DNA of 64,000 nucleotides from Synaphobranchus kaupii (lineage: Eukaryota; Chordata; Actinopteri; Anguilliformes; Synaphobranchidae): positions 39,015,994 through 39,079,993 of the forward strand of contig CM056387.1 in the NCBI GenBank assembly GCA_029718625.1, written 5' to 3'. Each line of letters starts with the position of its first letter. Within the stretch, counting starts at the first letter, position 1. The notes under the pieces were generated by a model, which saw only the letters and a list, made by a program, of their open reading frames with translations, had not been told where the DNA came from and ran no database searches. Position numbers and translations under genes: made by a program. Below are positions 23,771 through 34,645 of the stretch, piece by piece.

Positions 23771-25611
23771 ATCCCTCCCCTTCTCCACTGGGAACATTAG
23801 ATATTTAGGTATTAACATTTCACCCAAGCTGTCAAGAGTTATTCCATCTCAACTTCACCCCATTAATTAAAACAATAGAAGATGATCTACTCCGCTGGAT
23901 GAATCTTCCTCTTTCCCTACTAGGCAGAATAACAACGGTAAAAATGTCAATCCTTCCAAAAGTCAATTATCTTTTCACCATGATTCCCACCAAACCCACC
24001 GCCAATTGGCTTAACTCTCTGGATTCAATAACCAATAAATTCTACTGGAAAAACAAGAAACCAAGAATCAAACTAACCACATTACAAAAGAACAAAGATG
24101 AAGGAGGATTGAAGCACCCAACTTCAATTATTATTATCTAGCCAACCAATTTCAATACATCTACAAATGGATTCACCATAACCAACAAGATAACACCTGG
24201 AAAGAAATAGAACAGGAAACATGCAAGGAAATTTCGATATCAGATCTACCATTCTTCGGCACTGCCATAAAACACCACAGTTGCTTTCTAAATACAGTAA
24301 TCTCTACAACCCTGACAGCTTGGTGGAAAATCACCAAAATCACAAATACTACTCTATCACCCTGCAAAAATACCCCAATTTGGCACAATCCTAATTTTCA
24401 GATAAATAAATCTCCACTTAACTTCACCACATGGAAACAAAAAGGTATCACACATCTTCATCACATTTTCTTAGACAACACTCTTATAACTTTCAAAGAC
24501 CTGGTCCAGAGGTACGGCGTTGGGAGAGAACAATATCTCCAATACCTACAGTTAAAATCCGTCCTCAAATCTAAAATCAACATATCACAGAATGAATTAC
24601 GCCCACCCCCATTAATTGAAGAAATCCACAAAATTACAACTAAGAAAATGCTTTCCAAATTTTATAAATTATTAACCCGGACTGACACAACTATGTCACT
24701 CCCGTCTGCAAAATGGGAACAAGTTTTAGCAATCTCTCCCAGCGCCGACTTTTGGACACAAATATGCAGGAACACATTCACTATGACTAACAACACCAAC
24801 TTACAACTAATTCAGTTTAAGGTAAACCATAGAGCACATATCACCCAGCACAAAATGTACAAAATGGGACTAACAGACACAGACATTTGCTCACATTGCA
24901 CACTAGACACCCCAGATAACTACTTTCATGCTACCTGGCTCTGCCCACCCATCCAAAGTTTCTGGCACAAAATTACTGACACAATATCCCTGTCCTTAAA
25001 CTGCGACATTCCACTATCCCCTTCTCTCTGCCTACTGGGAGACTTCTCAGTAATCACACCAACAATCCAAAACACCAAGTCCTTACTTACAGCCTTAACT
25101 ATCGCCATAAAAAACCATCCTCTTACACTGGAAAACTAGAAATACATTAAATACAACACATTGGTTAAATCTTCTAATAGAATACATTTCAATGGAGAAA
25201 ATAACTGCCTCTATCCACAAAAAAATGTTGCAATTTAGAGAGAACTGGGAACCATTTATCAATACCCTTAATTTACCAATAACCTACAATTCCACCTGAA
25301 CTTGCCTGTTAGCCAATCCCGCCCTTCTCTCACACACACACGCATGCACGCACACATGCATCACACACTCAAACACATACATAACATTTCATTATTACTA
25401 TTATATTTCTACATTAGTACATCTCCCCCTATCCACTTTTTGTTTTGTTGTATTGTCTTGTTTTATGATATTTTGTTTGCTTAACTTTACTGTTTACTTA
25501 ATTTAGTTTTCCCTCCCTTAGAGAGGCTCCAGCACAAAACCTTTTTGTAAATAACACTATAAAAATAAAGTTGACCTCCGAAGAGGGGGGGTGGTGGCGG
25601 GAAGATAAAAA
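23771..25611 (+). mobile_element. 5'-truncated L1/Tx1-like LINE with 11-bp TSD
   Basis: A non-LTR retrotransposon fragment in + orientation. It contains the C-terminal portion of ORF2, a 3' UTR and an A-rich end. The 3' tail carries AATAAAGTTGACCTCC followed by a G run and GTGGTGGCGGGAA. The 11-bp repeat AACAACAACAA flanks it (23760-23770 and 25612-25622), consistent with target-primed insertion, though the simple sequence of that repeat lowers its weight. A second copy of the same 3' tail sits near 33.3 kb. Confidence 0.88.
23772..25299 (+). pseudogene. LINE ORF2 C-terminal fragment (reverse transcriptase end)
   Basis: The translated segments run MNLPLSLLGRITTVKMSILP, KFYWKNKKPRIKLTTLQKN, and later a zinc-knuckle-like CSHCTLDTPDNYFHATWLCP. 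This order matches the connection region and cysteine-rich C-terminus of L1/Tx1-type ORF2 proteins. The catalytic palm motif is not present. The reading frame breaks at about 24112 (one base missing after GGATTG) and near 25106; after correcting for these the C-terminus continues to a TGA at 25297-25299. An early stop also interrupts it near 23808. Dead copy. Confidence 0.88.
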
Positions 25612-25622
25612 AACAACAACAA

Positions 25623-26285
25623 TACGTGACCGCACAAGGGCGGGACGTCTTACCTCCACAGTACGGTTGGAAAATAGTATGCATACTGTACGTCACATAA
25701 TAAACAGTACTAATAAATAATACGTACGTAATTAACGTTATAAATAGTACACAGAAGACAGGATGCAGTAGACAGGGCTCTGACGCAGTAGGGATACACT
25801 GTGGCTCGACTCTGTGCTCTGATGTCCTTCAGCTCATTTTATTCAGTGAAGCGCTCGCTGTTATAAGTGCGTTATTTACCAGAATCTCACAGCGAATGAA
25901 GATAACATGCGCCAGGCCTGATCAATGGAATCGATTTTAATGGCCTATTGTGGCGGTCTCCTCTCGATCCGTATATCAGGGGCAGTAATAATATCATGAT
26001 TAAAAATGAGGCGGATTATGACAGGGCTTAAGCGTCTCCAATACCAGAGGATGACAGCCAGGTTTTATTTACAGCAGGATTCTAATGGTTCTGAAAGGGA
26101 GAGTCAGAGCTGATGCTCTGATAGAGTCTGACAAGATAAAGCGAGGAAAAGTATTTATTTCCTTTGCAGGCATCGTCATAAAGTGGGCGCAGGTTTGGCA
26201 GGAAGTGGGTGCAGGTTTGGTACACAGGGCTCTGAGCAGCAGGTTTGGGGTGCAGGACTGCAGGTTGTGAATGGAGAATAGAGGG
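25623..26285. other. Unique DNA, no gene recognised
   Basis: About 660 bp between the LINE and the 28-bp array. No recognised exon. The minus frame covering part of it is an extension of the array translation. Confidence 0.4.
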
Positions 26286-26337
26286 ATGCAGGAATAGAAG
26301 GATTGAGAGTATGAAGGTGTGAGAATAGAGGGGGCGA

Positions 26338-27627
26338 GGACCCAGGTTTGTAAGGTGTATTGGGATAGAGGGATGGGTAGTGATAGAGGGATGGGTAGAG
26401 TGATAGAGGTATAGAGGGATGGTAGAGTGGTAGAGGTATAGAGGGATGGGTAGAGTGATAGAGGTATAGAGGATAAGGACCCAGGTTTGTAAGGTGTATT
26501 GGGATAGAGGGATGGGTAGAGTGATAGAGGTATAGAGGGATGGGTAGAGTGATAGAGGGATGGGTAGAGTGGTAGAGGTATAGAGGGATGGGTAGAGTGG
26601 TAGAGGTATAGAGGGATGGGTAGAGTGATAGAGGTATAGAGGGATGGGTAGAGTGGTAGAGGTATAGAGGGATGGGTAGAGTGATAGAGGTATAGAGGAT
26701 AAGGACCCAGGTTTGTAAGGTGTATTGGGATAGAGGGATGGGTACAGTGATAGAGGTATAGAGGGATGGGTAGAGTGATAGAGGTATAGAGGATAAGGAC
26801 CCAGGTTTGTAAGGTGTATTGGGATAGAGGGATGGGTAGAGTGATAGAGGTATGGTAGAGTGGTAGAGGTATAGAGGGATGGGTAGAGTGATAGAGGTAT
26901 AGAGGGATGGGTAGAGTGATAGAGGTATAGAGGGATGGGTAGAGTGATAGAGGTATAGAGGGATGGGTAGAGTGGTAGAGGTATAGAGGGATGGGTAGAG
27001 TGGTAGAGGTATAGAGGGATGGGTAGAGTGATAGAGGTATAGAGGGATGGGTAGAGTGGTAGAGGTATAGAGGGATGGGTAGAGTGATAGAGGTATAGAG
27101 GGATGGGTAGAGTAGTAGAGGTATAGAGGATAGGGACCCAGGCTTGTAAGGTGTATAGGGATAGAGGGATGGGTAGAGTGGTAGAGGTATAGAGGGATGG
27201 GTAGAGTGATAGAGGTATAGAGGGATGGGTAGAGTGATAGAGGTATAGAGGGATGGGTAGAGTAGTAGAGGTATAGAGGATAGGGACCCAGGTTTGTAAG
27301 GTGTATAGGGATAGAGGGATGGGTAGAGTGATAGAGGTATAGAGGGATGGGTAGAGTGATAGAGGTATAGAGGGATGGGTAGAGTGATAGAGGTATAGAG
27401 GGATGGGTAGAGTGGTAGAGGTATAGAGGGATGGGTAGAGTGATAGAGGTATAGAGGGATGGGTAGAGTGGTAGAGGTATAGAGGGATGGGTAGAGTGAT
27501 AGAGGTATAGAGGGATGGGTAGAGTAGTAGAGGTATAGAGGATAGGGACCCAGGTTTGTAAGGTGTATAGGGATAGAGGGATGGATAGAGTGATAGAGGT
27601 ATAGAGGGATGGATAGAGTGATAGAGG
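26338..27627. repeat. 28-bp minisatellite with periodic spacer
   Basis: The unit is GATGGGTAGAGTGATAGAGG followed by TATAGAGG. GATA/GGTA/AGTA alternate at one position. Seven times the series is broken by a spacer of about 37 bp, GGACCCAGGTTTGTAAGGTG plus flanks, at about 26338, 26477, 26704, 26798, 27135, 27285 and 27547. It therefore has a two-level structure. Minus-strand proline/tyrosine/serine frames of 502-531 codons are repeat translations. Confidence 0.96.
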
Positions 27628-27748
27628 CTTGTTGGTGTATAATAACCCTGCAGTGAAGCCCCACAGTCTCTGATAACGGCTCACATGTGACAGCTGTGTT
27701 CTGACAAGCGCCGTTTCACCCCCGTTAACCTTCAGCTGCTCCTACCGG

Positions 27749-27749
27749 C

Positions 27750-27837
<88 letters not shown>

Positions 27838-28225
27838 CAATAAACACACACACACACACACACACTCACACACACACACACACACACTCACACACAAAAG
27901 CAATAAACACACACACCACCTACCAGCAACACACATGCAAACAGCACCTATCGGCAACACACACACACAGCACCTACCAGCAATAAACACACACTACACA
28001 CACACACAGCACCTACCGGCAACACACACACACACACACAAGCAATAAACACACACACACAAGCAATAAACACACACTACACACACACACAAGCAATAAA
28101 CACACAAGCAATAAACACACACTACACACACCACCTACCAGCAACACACATGCACACAGCACCTACCGGCAACACGCGCACACACACACACACACACAAC
28201 ACACACACACCAGCAATAAACACAC
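27749..28225. repeat. (CA)n compound microsatellite
   Basis: Pure (CA)n of about 84 bp, then CA blocks broken by AGCAATAAACACAC and CACCTACCGGCAACACAC. Each interruption recurs several times. Confidence 0.93.
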
Positions 28226-28575
28226 ACCACCTAACACTGCTCTATTGTCACACCTTCTCTGTCCCTCTCTCTGTCCCTCTCTCACCAGTTCACTCTTAGA
28301 ATGCTATTATAACATCTAAAATAAATTAATAAAAAATAAAAAAAATAGTAATGAATATATCCTCAAATCAATAATAAGCAAATCAATTAGCATAAATATA
28401 TAAGCGTAGGCGGTCAGGTTATGGCTGGCTCAGATATATTGTGCCACAACAGGGGCTTTCTCTTTCACTCAATCCCTCTTTTTCTGTTTCTCACTTTCTG
28501 CCTCCTTTCTACATCCCGCTATCCCTCCCTCTATCTTTTTCTGTCTATCCCTGTCTTCTCCGTCTCGCTCTTTAC
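28226..28575. other. Unique spacer
   Basis: About 350 bp. AT-rich (AATAAATTAATAAAAAATAA-like) at 28315-28400, then pyrimidine-rich toward the next array. No gene seen. Confidence 0.45.
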
Positions 28576-31500
28576 TTCCCTCCCTCCATCCCATCTCTCC
28601 TTCTCTATCGCTACCTCCCTCCATCCCATCTCTCCTTCTCTATCGCTACCTCTCTCCATCCCATCTCTCCTTCTCTATCACTACCTCCCTCCATCCCATC
28701 TCTCCTTCTCTATCGCTACCTCCCTCCATCCCATCTCTCCTTCTCTATCACTACCTCCCTCCATCCCATCTCTCCTTCTCTATCGCTACCTCCCTCCATC
28801 CCATCTCTCCTTCTCTATCGCTACCTCTCCATCCCATCTCTCCTTCTCTATCGCTACCTCTCTCCATCCCATCTCTCCTCTATCACTACCTCTCCATCCC
28901 ATCTCTCCTTCTCTATCGCTACCTCTCCATCCCATCTCTCCTTCTCTATCGCTACCTCTCTCCATCCCATCTCCCCTTCTCTATCGCTACCTCCCTCCAT
29001 CCCATCTCTCCTTCTCTATCGCTACCTCTCCATCCCATCTCTCCTTCTCTATCGCTACCTCTCTCCATCCCATCTCTCCTTCTCTATCACTACCTCTCCA
29101 TCCCATCTCTCCTTCTCTATCGCTACCTCTCCATCCCATCTCTCCTTCTCTACCGCTACCTCTCCATCCCATCTCTCCTTCTCTATCGCTACCTCTCCAT
29201 CCCATCTCTCCATCTCTATTGCTACCTCTCCATCCCATCTCTCCTTCTCTATCGCTACCTCTCCATCCCATCTCTCCTTCTCTATCGCTACCTCTCCATC
29301 CCATCTCTCCATCTCTATTGCTACCTCTCCATCCCATCTCTCCTTCTCTATTGCTACCTCTCCATCCCATCTCTCCTTCTCTATCGCTACCTCTCCATCC
29401 CATCTCTCCTTCTCTATGGCTACCTCTCCATCCCATCTCTCCTTCTCTATCGCTACCTCTCCATCCCATCTCTCCTTCTCTATCGCTACCTCTCCATCCC
29501 ATCTCTCCTTCTCTATCGCTACCTCTCCATCCCATCTCTCCTTCTCTATCACTACCTCTCCATCCCATCTCTCCTTCTCTATCGCTACCTCTCCATCCCA
29601 TCTCCCCTTCTCTATCGCTACCTCTCTCCATCCCATCTCTCCTTCTCTATCGCTACCTCTCCATCCCATCTCCCCTTCTCTATCGCTACCTCTCTCCATC
29701 CCATCTCTCCTTCTCTATCGCTACCTCTCTCCATCCCATCTCTCCTTCTCTATCGCTACCTCTCCATCCCATCTCTCCATCTCTATCACTACCTCTCCAT
29801 CCCATCTCTCCTTCTCTATCGCTACCTCTCCATCCCATCTCTCCTTCTCTATCGCTACCTCCCTCCATCCCATCTCTCCTTCTCTATCGCTACCTCCCTC
29901 CATCCCATCTCTCCTTCTCTATCACTACCTCTCCATCCCATCTCCCCTTCTCTATCACTACCTCTCCATCCCATCTCCCCTTCTCTATCGCTACCTCTCT
30001 CCATCCCATCTCCCCTTCTCTATCGCTACCTCTCCATCCCATCTCTCCTTCTCTATCGCTACCTCCCTCCATCCCATCTCTCCTTCCCTATCGCTACCAC
30101 CCTCCATCCCATCTCTCCTTCTCTATCGCTACCTCTCCATCCCATCTCTCCTTCTCTATCGCTACCTCTCTCCATCCCATCTCTCCTTCTCTATCGCTAC
30201 CTCTCCATCCCATCTCTCCTTCTCTATCGCTACCTCTCTCCATCCCATCTCTCCTTCTCTATCGCTACCTCCCTCCATCCCATCTCTCCTTCTCTATCGC
30301 TACCTCTCCATCCCATCTCTCCTTCTCTATCACTACCTCTCTCCATCCCATCTCTCCTTCTCTATCGCTACCTCTCCATCCCATCTCTCCTTCTCTATCG
30401 CTACCTCCCTCCATCCCATCTCTCCTTCTCTATCGCTACCTCTCTCCATCCCATCTCTCCTTCTCTATCGCTACCTCTCTCCATCCCATCTCTCCTTCTC
30501 TATCGCTACCTCTCTCCATCCCATCTCTCCTTCTCTATCGCTACCTCTCCATCCCATCTCTCCATCTCTATCACTACCTCTCCATACCATCTCTCCTTCT
30601 CTATCGCTACCTCTCCATCCCATCTCTCCTTCTCTATCGCTACCTCTCCATCCCATCTCTCCTTCTCTATCGCTACCTCTCCATCCCATCTCTCCTTCTC
30701 TATCACTACCTCTCCATCCCATCTCTCCTTCTCTATCGCTACCTCTCCATCCCATCTCCCCTTCTCTATCGCTACCTCTCTCCATCCCATCTCTCCTTCT
30801 CTATCGCTACCTCTCCATCCCATCTCCCCTTCTCTATCGCTACCTCTCTCCATCCCATCTCTCCTTCTCTATCGCTACCTCTCCATCCCATCTCTCCTTC
30901 TCTATCGCTTCCTCTCTCTATCCCATCTCTCTTTCTCTATCACTACCTCCCTCCATCCCATCTCTCCTTCTCTATCGCTACCTCTCCATCCCATCTCTCC
31001 TTCTCTATCGCTACCTCTCTCCATCCCATCTCTCCTTCTCTATCGCTACCTCTCTCCATCCCATCTCTCCTTCTCTATCGCTTCCTCTCTCCATCCCATC
31101 TCTCTTTCTCTATCACTACCTCTCCATCCCATCTCTCCTTCTCTATCGCTACCTCTCCATCCCATCTCCCCTTCTCTATCGCTACCTCTCTCCATCCCAT
31201 CTCTCCATCTCTATCACTACCTCTCCATACCATCTCTCCTTCTCTATCGCTACCTCTCCATCCCATCTCTCCTTCTCTATCGCTACCTCTCCATCCCATC
31301 TCTCCTTCTCTATCGCTACCTCTCCATCCCATCTCTCCTTCTCTATCACTACCTCTCCATCCCATCTCTCCTTCTCTATCGCTACCTCTCCATCCCATCT
31401 CCCCTTCTCTATCGCTACCTCTCTCCATCCCATCTCTCCTTCTCTATCGCTACCTCTCCATCCCATCTCCCCTTCTCTATCGCTACCTCTCTCCATCCCA

Positions 31501-32197
31501 TCTCTCCTTCTCTATCGCTACCTCTCCATCCCATCTCTCCTTCTCTATCGCTTCCTCTCTCCATCCCATCTCTCTTTCTCTATCACTACCTCCCTCCATC
31601 CCATCTCTCCTTCTCTATCGCTACCTCTCCATCCCATCTCTCCTTCTCTATCGCTACCTCTCTCCATCCCATCTCTCCTTCTCTATCGCTACCTCTCCAT
31701 CCCATCTCTCCTTCTCTATCGCTACCTCTCCATCCCATCTCTCCTTCTCTATCACTACCTCTCCATCCCATCTCTCCTTCTCTATTGCTACCTCTCTCCA
31801 TCCCATCTCTCCATCTCTATTGCTACCTCTCCATCCCATCTCTCCTTCTCTATTGCTACCTCTCTCCATCCCATCTCTCCTTCTCTATCACTAGCTCTCC
31901 ATCCCATCTCTCCTTCTCTATTGCTACCTCTCCATCCCATCTCTCCTTCTCTATTGCTACCTCTCCATCCCATCTCTCCTTCTCTATCACTACCTCTCTC
32001 CATCCCATCTCTCCTTCTCTATCGCTACCTCTCCATCCCATCTCTCCTTCTCTATCGCTACCTCTCCATCCCATCTCTCCTTCTCTATCGCTACCTCTCC
32101 ATCCCATCTCTCCTTCTCTATCGCTACCTCTCCATCCCATCTCTCCTTCTCTATCACTACCTCTCCATCCCATCTCTCCTTCTCTATCGCTACCTCC
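28576..32197. repeat. 33/35-bp pyrimidine-rich minisatellite, over 100 copies
   Basis: The unit is TACCTCTCCATCCCATCTCT followed by CCTTCTCTATCGC (33 bp). A 35-bp form has an extra CT before CCATCCC. CACTACC, TTGCTACC and CTCCCCTTC variants are interspersed. Because 33 is a multiple of 3 and 35 shifts frame, + frames of 1157 and 1305 codons and several minus frames are open across it. They encode an 11-residue repeat (LPLHPISPSLS or its shifts). I see no initiation context, splice structure or domain supporting a gene. The + strand is mostly C and T over about 3.6 kb. Confidence 0.97.
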
Positions 32198-32660
32198 GTC
32201 CATCCCCCTCTCCATCCAATCTCTCCTCCACTCTCTATTGCTACATCCCTCTTCTCCTCTCTCTGTATCACTCTCTCCATCCCCCCTCTCTCTGTGTCAG
32301 ACAGGTCCTCTCCTGGCTCCCGTGGCCCCTGGCCCTCCACAGCAGCAGCTGTTTCTAGATGGCGGTATTATAGTGTGGCTCCTGAGGGAGCGGCCGCCGC
32401 GTCGTTAATCACACAAGCCGCCGCTGTAGCGCTGCTGTTGCTCCTCCCCGCCATCATCAATCATAAAAAAGCAGACCTTCGCGCTTCGGCTTTTCACAAA
32501 TAAATTGAGACACCACAAGAAAAAAAAGCAATTAAGGGAGGTCTTTGGCCTTCATTCACAGGCTAATGTATCAAGAGCTGTAATTTTTTTAAAGGGGTGG
32601 GGATGGGGGGGGGGCTCCAGTTGTTTTCGTTTTTTTCTTTTTTAACCCCGCGTTTGAGGA
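32198..32660. other. Unique DNA following the array
   Basis: Pyrimidine-rich remnant to about 32300, then mixed sequence with GCGGCCGCCGC at about 32389-32400, followed by A- and G-runs. No exon recognised. Confidence 0.4.
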
Positions 32661-32679
32661 AAATAAATGATTAGCGGGT

Positions 32680-32990
32680 TTGTTGCCTGGAGAGGGAGGG
32701 ATGAACGGCTGTACTCCGCGCAGCTGTGCGCTGCAGATGTGATTATTGGTGGGGCGGGAAGCGCGAGTACGCCGCCGCCGCCGCCTCGGGTTTGGATCGC
32801 GGCTGCGAGACGTTGCCGTGGCGCTGACGGGGGGCTAGCTCTGCATGGACACGGGGCGCGGTAGGTCACCGCCGCTCGCCAACGCGGAAACACACGGCCA
32901 GCGCAGAGGTGTCGGAGACGATGCGCCTCTTTAATGCGACCGCATCATCCTGCTGCAGTAATGCAGGGCTCTGCTGCACCTCGTCAACGT
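32680..32990. promoter_or_regulatory. CpG-rich segment, possible promoter-like island
   Basis: About 300 bp with dense CpG (GCCGCCGCCGCCGCCTCGGG, CACGGGGCGCGG, CCGCCGCTCGCC). ATTGGTGGGGCGGG joins an inverted CCAAT box to a GC box at about 32746-32759. No transcription unit with a recognised product starts here, so the promoter reading is inference from composition only. Confidence 0.3.
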
Positions 32991-33026
32991 AAAAACAATA
33001 ATAATAATGCAATAATAAACCTCCTC

Positions 33027-33137
33027 TGTCTATCCATCTGTCTGTCTACCCGTCTCCCTGTCTATCTACCCGATTGGTTTGTCTGTCTCTCTGCCTATCC
33101 GGTCTGTCTGTCTGTCCGTCTATCTGTCTGTCTGTCA
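33027..33137. repeat. (TCTG)n-like tetranucleotide tract
   Basis: About 110 bp of interrupted TCTG/TCTA tetranucleotides, most regular at 33105-33136. Confidence 0.88.
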
Positions 33138-33239
33138 TGGTAGGGGTAACACATTGGGATGTGGGTGGTGTTTTCTTTGTGGGAGATTAAGGTAGGGGGG
33201 TGGGGCGACTTCACTATTTGTAATTAAAACTATTTATCT

Positions 33240-33357
33240 TTTTATTTTTTCTTTTGTTTGTTATACCCTTTCCTCTGAGAGGCTTCATTACATAATTTTG
33301 CAAATCATAAATAAAAAATAAAGTTGACCTCCCAAGAGGGGGGGGTGGTGGCGGGAA
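33240..33357 (+). mobile_element. Second copy of the LINE 3' tail
   Basis: CTGAGAGGCTTCATTACATA and AATAAAGTTGACCTCC, followed by a G run and GTGGTGGCGGGAA, match the last stretch of the LINE ending at 25611 in order. Only the 3' UTR is present, so this is a severely 5'-truncated insertion of the same or a sister family. The 5' limit is uncertain. Confidence 0.8.
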
Positions 33358-33689
33358 TTAAAAAAATTTTTTTAACATTTTTTTTTTAAATAAAAAATAA
33401 TTATAATTTAAAAAAATAATAATTATAATAATGCATTTTACTTGAAAATGGCACCTTTTCCAACACCCAAGGTCACCTTACACTTCACTACAAATGAATA
33501 AAAATACAAAATATACATGATAAAGACATGGCACAAAATATGCATGAAAGAAACAACACCTTTACACAAATTTAAAATGAAATTACAGCAGAGAATACAT
33601 AATTATTATATTAAGCAGCAGGCGAACAGACGACGCTGGAGTACCTGTGAGGGAAGGGAGCAGTCAGGGGTACGCCCAGGTAAACAGAT
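33358..33689. other. AT-rich unique DNA
   Basis: About 330 bp, extremely AT-rich to 33440 (A and T runs). No gene recognised. Confidence 0.45.
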
Positions 33690-33900
33690 GGGAGTTGAGT
33701 TGTTTTTTGAAGGATGTTAGTGTCTCTGCATGACGGGTGTGTGTGTGTGTGTGTGTGTGTGGAGGAGCTTCCAGAGCCTGGGTGCTGTAGAGTCGGGTGA
33801 TGGGGGTGGACAGGAGGCCAGCTAAGGAGGAGCGGAGAGTGTGATTTGGGGGTGTAGTCCTGGAGGAGGTCAGAGAGGGAGGGAGGTGTAAGGGTATGTA
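33690..33900 (-). mobile_element. Possible non-LTR ORF2 C-terminal scrap
   Basis: The minus translation includes YSTQALEAPP, then a histidine/threonine stretch from (CA)n, then AETLTSFKKQLNSHLF. The last block resembles the FKxxLxxHLF ending seen in several fish non-LTR elements. The similarity is short and the CA tract interrupts it, so this is tentative. Confidence 0.3.
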
Positions 33901-33914
33901 TGCGCTCAGGAGAA

Positions 33915-34000
33915 AAGGTACGTAAGGAACGTTTGTCACAAGGGCGGTACCCTATAGGTACATTAAATTATACCCCTAGCCAGCGTTCCTTACGTACCTT
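33915..34000. mobile_element. Short hairpin MITE-like inverted repeat
   Basis: AAGGTACGTAAGGAACG at 33915-33931 is matched by its exact reverse complement at 33984-34000 around a 52-bp loop. The loop holds GCGGTACCCTATAGGTAC. The foldback could be a small MITE; no clear target duplication was found. Confidence 0.55.
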
Positions 34001-34555
34001 ATTCAGACTCAATGCCCGGAAGTTAAGAGGAAAGTAAGAAGAAATTAACGTCAACAACTGTAATGGAAAATCCATCAAATGAACGGGTGGCATCAAGTAA
34101 TTACCTGTTTCCAGTGTTTCGCTGCATTTGTGTGAAATTGACCGTATTTGTGGCGCTTGGGTAATTTAAAGCCAGAATGATCTTCCAGACAATCTACACG
34201 ATGTTAAACGACATGTGATCATCTGCTTCAGACATAGTTAACTCTTTAAAGGTCTCTGCACTTCATTCATTTCTGATTCTGCAACTTTCATCAAAAAGAA
34301 CGCATGTGCAATTAAGTCAAACCAGATTAAAAAATACGAAAATTACTCTGATTTCAGTAAAAAAAATAAAAAATAAACAACGGTGGTCAAGTTATAGCTG
34401 AAACAATATGTTGTTTCCTTATGTTAGCAGCTTTGATTGTGATGTCACAATGCTGCATAACAAACTGTATTGTGATTGGCCTCACAGAGGAGGCGTTGCC
34501 ATAGGTAACAGAGCAGCTGAGGGCAGAGTTAAAGAATGGAGGAATTGCACTGTGA
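34001..34555. other. Unique DNA, no gene recognised
   Basis: About 550 bp of AT-leaning sequence without an exon signal. Confidence 0.4.
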
Positions 34556-34569
34556 GTGCGGGTGTGAGT

Positions 34570-34571
34570 GC

Positions 34572-34624
<53 letters not shown>

Positions 34625-34645
34625 GGCGGGGGGGGGGGGGGGGTG
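34570..34645. repeat. (GT)n followed by a long G run
   Basis: About 50 bp of (GT)n and then a G-rich run of about 20 bp, at about 34573-34643. Open frames on both strands here are repeat translations. Confidence 0.93.

Noticed and set aside
26069..27684. Proline/tyrosine-rich frames of 502-531 codons
   Set aside because: Translation of the 28-bp array in shifting phases, with no unique domain at either end.
28421..32408. Very long + frames (1157, 1305 and 207 codons) as a giant Ser/Pro/Leu-rich protein gene
   Set aside because: They are overlapping translations of one 33/35-bp tandem repeat whose unit lacks stops in several frames. There is no domain, no splice structure and no frame preference.
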